NCBI GenBank assembly: GCA_963676385.2
Contig: CAXXMM010000014.1
Span: 1-64,000, forward strand
Reading direction: 5' to 3'
Source: UBA1422 sp963676385
Lineage (GTDB): Bacteria > Bacillota > Clostridia > Peptostreptococcales > Anaerovoracaceae
Length of the DNA: 64,000 nucleotides
This document shows, piece after piece, positions 1 to 7,119 of the stretch. Position 1 is the stretch's first letter, and every line of letters starts with the position of its first letter. The notes beneath the pieces are model-generated. The model worked only from the letters and a program-made list of their open reading frames with translations, was not told the DNA's origin and did not search any database. The translations under genes and the position numbers were made by a program.

Positions 1-696
1 TTCTTCAGTATTAATACTGAGAATCTTGGCGTGGTGGGCAACTTTTGGTTGAACCATGACGGCGTGTAGGGTGTTTGCCGGCATTTTTAACTCAATATCA
101 TCGCCATAGTCGGCAACGCCACAAACTTTAGCCAAAGCTGCCGGTCTGACAATGGGTTTGCCATAGTAATCGCCGGGTGTCCCCTGGTCCACTTTAATGT
201 CATCCATGGCACATTCTCCACGGACGACTTTGGCTGCTTCCATGACCGAATCAACAATTTGCTTGTAACCGGTGCATCTGCAAATGTTTCGATTCTTTTG
301 GAACCAGTCTCGTACTTCTTCCCGGGTGGGATTGTTGTTTTGTTCCAACAATGCATATGCCGAGACAATAAAACCTGGGCTACAGAATCCACATTGAACA
401 GCACCGTGGTTCATAAAAGCAACTTGCAGGGCATGGAGGTGGCGAGGTGTGCCAATTCCTTCAATGGTGAGCACTTCACTGTACTCGTCTACTTTTGAGA
501 TTTTTTTGGTGCACGAACGAATTACTTTGCCGTTTAAGATGACAGAGCAAGCGCCGCAAACCCCGGTTCCGCAACCGATTTTGGTGCCGGTTAACCCCAG
601 CCGCCTAACTACGTCTGCCAGAGTGTCCTTCTCTGGGTCGCAGATAAACATTCGGTCCGCACCGTTAATGTTGAGTGTCATTTTTCTGAGTTTCAT
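1..696 (-). CDS. mop: Aldehyde oxidoreductase / xanthine dehydrogenase-type molybdenum hydroxylase, N-terminal part (cut by window edge)
   Basis: Single-polypeptide molybdenum hydroxylase of the Desulfovibrio aldehyde oxidoreductase (MOP) type. These enzymes oxidise aldehydes with molybdopterin cytosine dinucleotide and two [2Fe-2S] clusters. The visible 232 residues hold a plant-type [2Fe-2S] domain (GCGTGVCGACSV and a later Cys, about residues 40-65), then the helical [2Fe-2S] domain (CGFCSPG and RNICRCTGY, about residues 105-150). They continue without a stop into the start of the molybdenum-binding domain (GKPIVRPAALAKVCG). Iron-sulfur and molybdenum parts are therefore fused, unlike three-subunit xanthine dehydrogenases. 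The start follows AGGAGG. The gene diverges from a maturation-like operon at 1012-6607. Substrate is not determinable from this fragment. Confidence 0.9.
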   Translation of the reverse strand, partial: MKLRKMTLNINGADRMFICDPEKDTLADVVRRLGLTGTKIGCGTGVCGACSVILNGKVIRSCTKKISKVDEYSEVLTIEGIGTPRHLHALQVAFMNHGAVQCGFCSPGFIVSAYALLEQNNNPTREEVRDWFQKNRNICRCTGYKQIVDSVMEAAKVVRGECAMDDIKVDQGTPGDYYGKPIVRPAALAKVCGVADYGDDIELKMPANTLHAVMVQPKVAHHAKILSINTEE

Positions 697-1011
697 GATT
701 TGCCTCCTGTTCGACTTTGAAACTGACGTATGATTCAACAATTGAGAAAACAAATAACTTGCCGTAAGAAAGTAAATGTTTTCCTAAATAACCCATAAAT
801 CCTGCCCTTTCAGTGATTACTGTAGGAATCAGGACTTGGATTTTTTATACTCTTACCTAAAAAGCAGTATATCAATTCGTTAATTAGATGTCAATATTAG
901 AAGCGGTGACTTGACAAGGTACTTGACTTCCGATATCTTGAGAAGGTAGGATAAAAAATATGGGATTTCCATTGAAATAGAGGGAAAGTTTCCAGAAGAA
1001 GGGCGAAACCG
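697..1011. other. Divergent intergenic region between the molybdenum hydroxylase and the radical SAM operon
   Basis: This 315-base AT-rich spacer holds no credible gene. It must carry both divergent promoters. A plus-strand candidate is listed separately. A short inverted repeat (CAGT-GATT-ACTG, near 811-822) lies in the leader of the minus-strand gene. No recognisable Moco riboswitch signature was found here. Confidence 0.6.
923..952 (+). promoter_or_regulatory. Candidate sigma-70 promoter for the radical SAM operon
   Basis: TTGACT and TAGGAT with an 18-base spacer, about 60 bases upstream of the GTG start at 1012. A second TTGACA at 911-916 is nearby but has no good partner. Confidence 0.4.
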
Positions 1012-2460
1012 GTGAGAGAAATTCTAAAGAAAACACAAAGTATTTGCAGCATCTGTAAAGGTTCGGTAGAGGCCATCTATTTTATTGAAGACGGGAGAGT
1101 TTTTTATGAAAAAAACTGTCCACTTCACGGAAAAGAGAAAACCTTGGTTGCCCGAAGAGTGGAAGACTACATTCAATGGGTAAACACGCCAACTATTAAT
1201 GTCCCGCCAATGAACCCATTGACCCATGGAGATCCTGATGATAACCAATGTCCACTTCATTGCGGCCCATGTGAGAATCATCTGCAGACCCCATGTTGCG
1301 TGGTTATTGACGTGACGGATCGTTGCAACCAACATTGCCCCTACTGCTTTGCCAGTGCCGGGGAAGGAGGAGGAGCAGAGCCATCCTTGGCAGAAATGGC
1401 AGTAAAATTCGACTTTTTGCTGGCGCAGGGAGAAGAACGTACCTTTAATATACAAATCTCCGGGGGAGAACCTACTGTCAGGGAGGACTTGCCGGAAATC
1501 ATCAATTTGGCCAGGGAGAAAGGCTTTGAATATATACAACTCAACACCAACGGCAAGCGATTAGGTCAAGAGAAGGAATATGCCAAGGTTCTTCGGGATG
1601 CAGGAACATCTGTTGTGTTTCTTCAATTTGATGGTACAACCAATGAAATATATCAAACCCTGCGAAATGAGTCATTGTTGGAGGGAAAACTTCAGGCCAT
1701 TGAAAATTGCCGGTTAGCAGGCTTGCCTGTCGCCCTGGTTCCCATGGTGGTACATGGGGTGAATGACAATAATATTGGTGAAATGTTGCAATTTCTATTG
1801 GACAACATTGACGTTGTAAGAGGAATTCATTTTCAGCCGGTCAGCTATTTTGGCAGATATCCCGACGAGGAGAAAAGGGTGACCATGTTTGACGTTATCC
1901 ACAGTATTGTAGATCAAGATGTTCGGTTTCAGTTAAGAGATTTTGCCCCCATTACTTCCGGACATCCACTGTGTTGTTTTACTGGAACCTTTCTGAAAGA
2001 CGGTGACAACGTTATTAGTTTGATGTCCGATGCAAAGAAAAAAGAAGGGGTATCCTGTTGCGAATCTGTGGGGGAACCTGTTAATCCATTGGATTCCATG
2101 GAAGTGATTCGCAGAGACAGGGATTTTGTGTTGAACAAGTGGAATCCGGAAAAGCCGTCTTGCGGCTGTGATGGATTCATGCTTCCAAAACAGGAATCTT
2201 CCCGGGCTTGCACCTGTCAGACGGTGTCTTCAGAGGACAACGGGGAAACCAAATCCGTTTCCTTGGATCAAATGGATTTTGATGAGTTTTTGTCCCATTT
2301 TCGCAATAATACATTTACCCTGTCAGGTATGGCGTTTCAAGATATTAAAAATATGGATGGAGATCGGCTAAAACGATGCAGAGTCCAGGTATTAAGCCCA
2401 GATAATCGTTTGATCTCATTTTGCGCATATAATGGATTGTATAGAGGAGAAAACAGATGA
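1012..2460 (+). CDS. trsS: Radical SAM protein of the TrsS / DVU_1558-like family, probable cofactor-modifying enzyme
   Basis: A 482-residue radical SAM enzyme. An N-terminal Cys-rich segment (CSIC, then CPLHCGPC) precedes the radical SAM motif CNQHCPYC at about residues 105-112, which binds the SAM-cleaving [4Fe-4S] cluster. ISGGEPT follows. The C-terminal third has more cysteines (GHPLCCF, SCGCDGF, ACTCQ), suggesting a second metal site. It begins with GTG and overlaps the methyltransferase start by four bases. I recall this family as 'radical SAM (seleno)protein TrsS'. This copy has no in-frame TGA, so it uses Cys and not selenocysteine. Context beside a MOP-type enzyme, XdhC and MobA-like proteins suggests a role in maturing the molybdenum hydroxylase or its cofactor. 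The reaction is unknown. Confidence 0.75.
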   Translation: MREILKKTQSICSICKGSVEAIYFIEDGRVFYEKNCPLHGKEKTLVARRVEDYIQWVNTPTINVPPMNPLTHGDPDDNQCPLHCGPCENHLQTPCCVVIDVTDRCNQHCPYCFASAGEGGGAEPSLAEMAVKFDFLLAQGEERTFNIQISGGEPTVREDLPEIINLAREKGFEYIQLNTNGKRLGQEKEYAKVLRDAGTSVVFLQFDGTTNEIYQTLRNESLLEGKLQAIENCRLAGLPVALVPMVVHGVNDNNIGEMLQFLLDNIDVVRGIHFQPVSYFGRYPDEEKRVTMFDVIHSIVDQDVRFQLRDFAPITSGHPLCCFTGTFLKDGDNVISLMSDAKKKEGVSCCESVGEPVNPLDSMEVIRRDRDFVLNKWNPEKPSCGCDGFMLPKQESSRACTCQTVSSEDNGETKSVSLDQMDFDEFLSHFRNNTFTLSGMAFQDIKNMDGDRLKRCRVQVLSPDNRLISFCAYNGLYRGENR

Positions 2461-3179
2461 ACAGACCCGGAGCATTTAAAATTACTGACAAAGCTATGGA
2501 AATTTGCGGGTTGCCAAAGGGCGCCCAATTCTTAGAAATTGGATGTGGGGAAGGAGAAACCACAGAACGACTGGAAAGACATTATGGCTATCAAGTGACT
2601 GCCATTGATTTGTCTTTGAAAATGGTGGATATCGCAAAAAAACGAGGATTAAATGCCAAAATTTCTCTAGGAGATGGGGAGTTTTTAGATGAATATACTT
2701 CAAAAACCTTTGATGGTGTGATTATGGAATGTGTGCTGTCTCGTATTAACTTACCTGACGAAGCCCTACATGAAGCCTATTGTGTATTGAAAGACGGGGG
2801 GGAACTGGTCATTAGCGATTTGTACTTAAAAAATCCGGATCCCGGCCTGGTGTTGGCATTGGATATTGAAGCCAAGCGAATGGCAAAAATCCCCCATGAA
2901 GATTCATCCTGCAGCGATGACTGTGCAGATGAACATAAGCAGCGATTGGTTAATTTTCGGTATGAAGGGGTTTTCCTGTTAGAGCCCTTGAAACAAGCGC
3001 TCCGTGAAATGAATTTTACTGTCTTGGCAGTAGAAGATTATTCCAGTGAGTTGGACAGCTATGTTGCAGAATGCATATTTGAGGGGAAGGAATACCTGAC
3101 CCGTGAACCTGTGCCGAAGGGCACCGGATATTTTTTGTTGGTTGCCCAAAAAGGGAGGAAGGACAGCAAAAATGAATGA
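2457..3179 (+). CDS. SAM-dependent methyltransferase, DVU_1556-like
   Basis: Class I methyltransferase of 240 residues. Motif I is ILEIGCGEGET-like (LEIGCGEGETT, residues 25-35), followed by an acidic motif II (VTAIDLS) and a post-motif DGVIMECVLS. The central segment carries SSCSDDC, a cysteine pair rarely seen in ordinary small-molecule methyltransferases. It sits by four-base overlap between the radical SAM and C-GCAxxG-C-C genes, so it is translated as part of one operon. Its substrate is unknown. A cofactor intermediate or the radical SAM product is a reasonable guess from context only. Confidence 0.75.
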   Translation: MNRPGAFKITDKAMEICGLPKGAQFLEIGCGEGETTERLERHYGYQVTAIDLSLKMVDIAKKRGLNAKISLGDGEFLDEYTSKTFDGVIMECVLSRINLPDEALHEAYCVLKDGGELVISDLYLKNPDPGLVLALDIEAKRMAKIPHEDSSCSDDCADEHKQRLVNFRYEGVFLLEPLKQALREMNFTVLAVEDYSSELDSYVAECIFEGKEYLTREPVPKGTGYFLLVAQKGRKDSKNE

Positions 3180-3540
3180 ACAAATTTTGCAATATAAATT
3201 AAAAGGATATTGTTGCAGTCAAATCCTTACTGAGATGGGACTTGCCGCCATGGGAAAAGAAAACCCAGATTACGTTCAGGCGACGGCCGGCCTCTGTTAT
3301 GGATTGGGGAGGGGAAAGGTTTGCGGTATTGTTTCGGCGGCGGAATGCCTGTTGTATTTGGCCGACCCCAACGGCGCACACCGAGGTTTGGCCGACGATT
3401 TTATGGATTGGTTTGAGGCCGCCTTTGAATCTACTGATTGTGAGGCTCTCCTTGCAGGCAATCCCCTGAACAAGGTTGAAAAATGTCCCATGATGATAGA
3501 AGCTTCTTTTGCCAAACTGGCGGATTTGTTGGATTGGTAG
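3172..3540 (+). CDS. C-GCAxxG-C-C family redox protein, DVU_1555-like
   Basis: A small protein of 122 residues with an iterated-cysteine pattern: GYCCSQ near the start, GLCYGLGRGKVCG in the middle and EKCPMM near the end. This matches the C-GCAxxG-C-C family, thought to bind a redox metal or flavin centre. The ATG at 3172 is chosen because GGGAGGAAGG precedes it and it overlaps the previous stop by eight bases, typical of this operon. Function is unknown. Conserved linkage with radical SAM and methyltransferase genes suggests it supplies electrons or holds a metal. Confidence 0.7.
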   Translation: MNEQILQYKLKGYCCSQILTEMGLAAMGKENPDYVQATAGLCYGLGRGKVCGIVSAAECLLYLADPNGAHRGLADDFMDWFEAAFESTDCEALLAGNPLNKVEKCPMMIEASFAKLADLLDW

Positions 3541-3542
3541 CC

Positions 3543-4541
3543 ATGGAAATGATTTTGGATACATGGACTGCCCAATGTATTTTGGGCGGCGCTGATTCTT
3601 TGGACCGGGAAAAATTGGCGGAACATCAACGGGTGAAGCTGATTGAAACTATTAACTTTGCCAAAGAAAACGCACCATTTTACAGGGAATTGTTGGGCAA
3701 CCGTATGGTTGCAACCCTTGAAGATTTGCCTTCTTTGCCGTTTACTTACCCCAAGGATTGTGGGGAAAAAATGATTTGCGTACCCCAAAGGGAAATCAGC
3801 AGAGTGGTCACTTTGGATACCAGCGGAACCACAGGAAAGCCGAAACGAATTTTCTTTACTGAAGAGGATCAGCAATTGACCATAGATTATTTTCACCATG
3901 GAATGCAGCATATTGTGGGTCCTGCAGATTGTTTGTTGATTGCGATGCCCTGCAAAATACCCGGTTCTGTGGGAGATTTGATTGATATTGGCGTAAGGGA
4001 CTTTGGCGCAAGGACCATTCCTTTTGGTTTGATTGGAGATGAGGATACGCTGAATCAGGCGGCTCACATTATGATGACCCAATCTGTAGATTCCTTGGTG
4101 GGGTTGCCCACTCAACTGGTTTTGCTAGCAGAGCAGACCCCCAATTTTAGATGCAAAACCGTATTGCTCAGCGCTGAATATGTTTCCCAAGAGGCTGTAG
4201 ACTTTATGGAAGCTCAATGGAATTGCCAGGTGTTTGAACATTATGGGATGACTGAAATGGGGTTGGGCTGTGCTGTATCTTGCCTAACACATGAGGGATA
4301 TCATGTGAGAGAATCGGATTTATACATTGAAATCATTGACCCTAAGACGGGAGAACCTGTGCAGGATGGAATTTGGGGGGAAGTTGTCTTTACCACTCTG
4401 ACCCGGCGGGCAATGCCGTTTATTCGTTATCGCACCGGGGACATAAGCCGTTGGATTGCAGAACCCTGTGGATGCGGCAGCAAGTTAAAACGTTTAGATA
4501 AAGTTCAAGATAGAAGGATGAAGAAAGGGAGTTGCACATGA
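3543..4541 (+). CDS. AMP-dependent synthetase/ligase-like protein (phenylacetate-CoA ligase family, DVU_1553-like)
   Basis: A 332-residue adenylate-forming enzyme related to phenylacetate-CoA ligase. Visible motifs are the P-loop-like TSGTTGKPK, EHYGMTEMG (motif A5) and RYRTGD (motif A7). PaaK-type ligases run to about 430 residues with a C-terminal lid domain. This one stops shortly after the A7 motif, so most of the lid is missing. It may adenylate a carboxylate without completing thioester formation, or use a partner. The stop overlaps the xdhC start (ATGA). The acid activated is unknown; position in the operon implies a precursor handled by the radical SAM and methyltransferase proteins. 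Confidence 0.7.
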   Translation: MEMILDTWTAQCILGGADSLDREKLAEHQRVKLIETINFAKENAPFYRELLGNRMVATLEDLPSLPFTYPKDCGEKMICVPQREISRVVTLDTSGTTGKPKRIFFTEEDQQLTIDYFHHGMQHIVGPADCLLIAMPCKIPGSVGDLIDIGVRDFGARTIPFGLIGDEDTLNQAAHIMMTQSVDSLVGLPTQLVLLAEQTPNFRCKTVLLSAEYVSQEAVDFMEAQWNCQVFEHYGMTEMGLGCAVSCLTHEGYHVRESDLYIEIIDPKTGEPVQDGIWGEVVFTTLTRRAMPFIRYRTGDISRWIAEPCGCGSKLKRLDKVQDRRMKKGSCT

Positions 4542-5362
4542 AAGATAGAAGTGTGTTTTTTGCGACAGAACTGGTTGAAAGCGGGAAAGATTTTGTTGTA
4601 GCAAGGGTCGTTGGAACCGACGGCTCGACGCCTAGAAAATCCGGAGCATGGATGGTCATGGCATCGGATGGTCGAAAGGCAGGAACAGTTGGCGGCGGCA
4701 AAATTGAGGCTGAAACAGAGAAATTATGTATGGCGGCCTTTCAGACAAAAGCCTTGAAGACCTACCACCATTTCAAATTGGTTACCGAAGGGGAAGAGGC
4801 GTTGGGAATGGGTTGCGGCGGAGATGCGGATGTGCTCATTGAATACATCCCATTTCAAGAGGGAGAAGCCTTCTTACGGCAATTTAAGTCGGAAGAAAAG
4901 GCTTATATCTTTGGGGCCGGCCATGTGGGTCTGGCATTGGAACCGGTGCTTCGGCATATTGGATTTGATACGGTTGTGTTGGATGATAGAGCCGAGTATG
5001 CCAACCGAGAGCGTTTCCCGAAGGCCACAGAGATTTGCGTTGTGCCCAGCTTTGAAAGAGTATTTGAAGACCTGAAAACAGATGATAAAAGTTATTTTGT
5101 TATTGTAACCCGGGGGCATATGGGTGATTACGATGTTCTAAGACAAGCCATCCATCACCCTCATGGATATTTGGGTATGATAGGAAGCCGAACAAAGAAT
5201 ACTATGCTGTTTGACATGTTGCGAAAGGAAGGTGTGGAGCAATCGGTGATTGACAAAATATATGCACCCATCGGCGAGGCTATTTTTGCGGAAACACCGG
5301 AGGAGATTTCCATTAGTATTGCCGGAGAAATCATCCGAGTTCGTTCCGGTCATGGAAAGTAA
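4538..5362 (+). CDS. xdhC: XdhC/CoxI family molybdenum cofactor maturation protein
   Basis: A 274-residue XdhC/CoxF-type protein. XdhC binds molybdopterin cofactor and delivers the sulfurated form to xanthine dehydrogenase family enzymes. The N-terminal XdhC domain has GTDGSTPRKSG and GTVGGGKIE. A Rossmann-type XdhC_C domain (FGAGHVGLAL, about residue 125) follows and ends with the conserved MIGSRTK segment. The ATG at 4538 follows AAAGGGAG. It is a direct functional link between this operon and the divergent molybdenum hydroxylase at the left edge. Confidence 0.88.
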   Translation: MKDRSVFFATELVESGKDFVVARVVGTDGSTPRKSGAWMVMASDGRKAGTVGGGKIEAETEKLCMAAFQTKALKTYHHFKLVTEGEEALGMGCGGDADVLIEYIPFQEGEAFLRQFKSEEKAYIFGAGHVGLALEPVLRHIGFDTVVLDDRAEYANRERFPKATEICVVPSFERVFEDLKTDDKSYFVIVTRGHMGDYDVLRQAIHHPHGYLGMIGSRTKNTMLFDMLRKEGVEQSVIDKIYAPIGEAIFAETPEEISISIAGEIIRVRSGHGK

Positions 5363-5377
5363 GAGAACCCCATTAAG

Positions 5378-6607
5378 ATGAATGGTATTGAGACTCAAAA
5401 AAAAGAAATCGGCGCCGTGATTTTAGCGGCCGGATATTCCTCACGGATGGGACAATTAAAGGCCCTCATGCCCTTGGCGGGAGTCACTATGTTGGCTCGG
5501 TCCGTTTTATTGTTTCAGTCCGGAGAAATTTCCCCTATTTGGGTGGTTTCCGGCTATGAAAAGGATCGGATCCGGCAATCAATCGCCGATAAAAGCATAC
5601 AGATTGCCTATAATCAGTGGTATGACAAAGGGATGTTTACATCCATTCAAACCGGTATTGCCGCAGTCAATCAGATGAAACCCGGCATGAAAGGATGCTT
5701 TTTGTTGCCTGTGGATTTCCCATTGGTCAAGGCGGAGACGTTGCAGCCACTTCTTGAAGCGATTGAAAAGAATCCGGGCAAGTGGGTCGTACCTACATTT
5801 CACGGCAAAAAAGGACATCCTCTTTTTGTTCCCTCTGTCTTTTTTGAAGAGATATTATCCCACAAGGGATCCAACGGACTCAAAGACATTACAGATAAAT
5901 ACCGGGATGATCTGGTAAGGGTTCCTGTAGCGGATCAAGGGGTGGTTTTGGATATTGACAATCCGAATGCCTTTGAAGATGCTGAGAAGTATATTGAAGA
6001 GGGTTGGGTCACCAAAAGTTTGGCAGAAGTGGCCTGGGGGCGTAGATTTATTTTGATTCGCCATGGACAGACCAAGCAGCACAAAGGGAAAATTCTCTTG
6101 GGGCAGACGGATATTCCCTTAAGTGAAAGGGGAAAGAATCAGGGCCTTTTGGCGGGCGCCCAACTTGAAAAAATCCTTGCCCCGCCATTCACCATATATA
6201 CCAGCGACTTGTCTAGAGCAAAAGAGACGGCGACGATAATCGGTTCTCGGTTCTCATCCGTCACGGTAACGGCGTTGCCCTTTCTTAGAGAAATGAATCT
6301 TGGAGACTGGGACGGAATGGCGCTGGATGAGATTTCAAACGGATATCCGGAAGAATTTGCATACCGGGGCACCCACTTGATGGAGTATAAAAAGGGGAAC
6401 CGAGGGGAGAATTTTTACGACTTACAGTATCGAGTTGTGGAAGGAATGAAAAAATTACTGGAGGAGGATCAATCCTCTGATTTGGTTTTGGTCGCCCATC
6501 AAAGTGTCCTTCGGGCAATCCATCACAATTTACTGGGCAAAGACGTGTCTGAGCCCTGGCTGCCCATGAAAAACTGCGAAATCCGAATCATAAAAATGGA
6601 ATCATAA
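5378..6607 (+). CDS. MobA/MocA-like nucleotidyltransferase fused to a histidine phosphatase (DVU_1551-like)
   Basis: A 409-residue two-domain protein. Residues 1-205 are a MobA/MocA-type nucleotidyltransferase (LAAGYSSRMGQLK, VDFPLV, KGHPLF), the family that joins CMP or GMP to molybdopterin. Residues 215-409 are a histidine phosphatase (phosphoglycerate mutase superfamily) with the catalytic RHGQT and a second His in LVAHQSV. The phosphatase may remove a phosphate from a nucleotide or cofactor intermediate, as CobC does in cobalamin assembly; that is inference. MCD synthesis for the adjacent MOP-type hydroxylase is the natural role of the first domain. It is the last gene of the 1012-6607 operon. 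Confidence 0.8.
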   Translation: MNGIETQKKEIGAVILAAGYSSRMGQLKALMPLAGVTMLARSVLLFQSGEISPIWVVSGYEKDRIRQSIADKSIQIAYNQWYDKGMFTSIQTGIAAVNQMKPGMKGCFLLPVDFPLVKAETLQPLLEAIEKNPGKWVVPTFHGKKGHPLFVPSVFFEEILSHKGSNGLKDITDKYRDDLVRVPVADQGVVLDIDNPNAFEDAEKYIEEGWVTKSLAEVAWGRRFILIRHGQTKQHKGKILLGQTDIPLSERGKNQGLLAGAQLEKILAPPFTIYTSDLSRAKETATIIGSRFSSVTVTALPFLREMNLGDWDGMALDEISNGYPEEFAYRGTHLMEYKKGNRGENFYDLQYRVVEGMKKLLEEDQSSDLVLVAHQSVLRAIHHNLLGKDVSEPWLPMKNCEIRIIKMES

Positions 6608-6629
6608 CCACAGGAATCATAAAAATGGA

Positions 6630-6658
6630 TTGACAATTTTATGATCAACATGTATGCT
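6630..6658 (+). promoter_or_regulatory. Candidate sigma-70 promoter
   Basis: TTGACA and TATGCT with a 17-base spacer. The predicted start of transcription falls inside the 13-bp palindrome that begins at 6661, so a protein bound there would block initiation. It would read into the modB pseudogene and the MobA-ModE fusion gene. Confidence 0.55.
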
Positions 6659-6660
6659 TT

Positions 6661-6696
6661 GCATATGGTTATTTTATTTAAAGAATAACCATATGC
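6661..6696. repeat. Perfect 13-bp inverted repeat, candidate operator (possibly ModE-type)
   Basis: GCATATGGTTATT and its exact reverse complement flank a 10-base loop. It is AT-rich and not followed by a clean T-run, so operator is preferred over terminator. It sits at the predicted start site of the 6630 promoter, upstream of a gene whose product carries a ModE-type DNA-binding domain. ModE sites are palindromes with TAT/ATA half-site elements; the match is loose. Confidence 0.55.
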
Positions 6697-6837
6697 ATTT
6701 TATGTTTTGTGAAAAATAACTGAAGGAGTGATTTGTGAATGACACGTTGCTTCCATCGGTTTGTCTATAGATAAGAATTTGTAAGCGTCGAAAATTAGTT
6801 TCGACAAAAGGTTCCCTTTAATAGGGAGGGAGGAAAA
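6697..6837 (+). other. Leader region with two small hairpins
   Basis: Non-coding stretch before the modB remnant. It holds GTCGAAA-loop-TTTCGAC (6787-6805) and TCCCT-loop-AGGGA (about 6812-6827), the second merging into an AGGGAGGG ribosome binding site for the dead gene. It may be the remains of an RNA leader or of a deleted upstream gene such as modA. No family was recognised. Confidence 0.35.
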
Positions 6838-7085
6838 ATGGACTGGAGTCCTGTTCTCGTTTCATTTTAACCGCATCGGCGGCAGTTGTAGCAATCTTTG
6901 TCCTAGGTTGTTACGTGCCCGTTGTATTGCCTTTCATCACAGCAAAACGACAATAGTGGTGAATCGCATGTTGACTTAGCCGCTGGTGCTCTCCCCCAAA
7001 ACCGTCAGTTTCCTTTGTTGACTTCTGGGGTGATTTTTCTCGGAAGTCGTTTTTTATTGAAAACAAAGAGAATGACCAGTGTATT
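6838..7085 (+). pseudogene. modB: modB remnant (molybdate/tungstate ABC transporter permease), frameshifted and truncated
   Basis: A good ribosome binding site precedes ATG and MDWSPVLVSF, a typical ModB N-terminus, then an immediate TAA. Shifting frame gives LTASAAVVAIFVLG, matching the first ModB membrane helix. About 49 codons from the start another frame reads PLVLSPKTVSF, which corresponds to the ModB signature PLVLPPTVVGF at the expected spacing. A further shift gives LLTSGVIFLGSRFLLK, matching the following helix. The segment covers roughly the first 80 of about 220 residues in at least three frames. The order and spacing of the pieces argue strongly for a decayed gene. Confidence 0.72.
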
Positions 7086-7119
7086 TCTTAGTATTTCCAT
7101 GGTGAATAAGGAGAGATAG

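Noticed and set aside
697..1011. Second Moco riboswitch upstream of the molybdenum hydroxylase
   Set aside because: A small inverted repeat is present, but the GGGTGA/GAAAGC core and the AAAGGAGA end seen at 8138-8216 are absent.
1012..2460. Selenocysteine codon in the radical SAM gene
   Set aside because: The frame is open throughout with no TGA before the natural stop.
3297..4115. Long open frame (272 codons) on the minus strand
   Set aside because: It lies opposite the C-GCAxxG-C-C and ligase genes, has no recognisable motifs or ribosome binding site, and mirrors codon bias of the real genes.
6922..7119. Small 65-codon open frame before the MobA-ModE gene
   Set aside because: Its central part is one frame of the modB remnant and its ends show no gene-like features, so it was assigned to the pseudogene.
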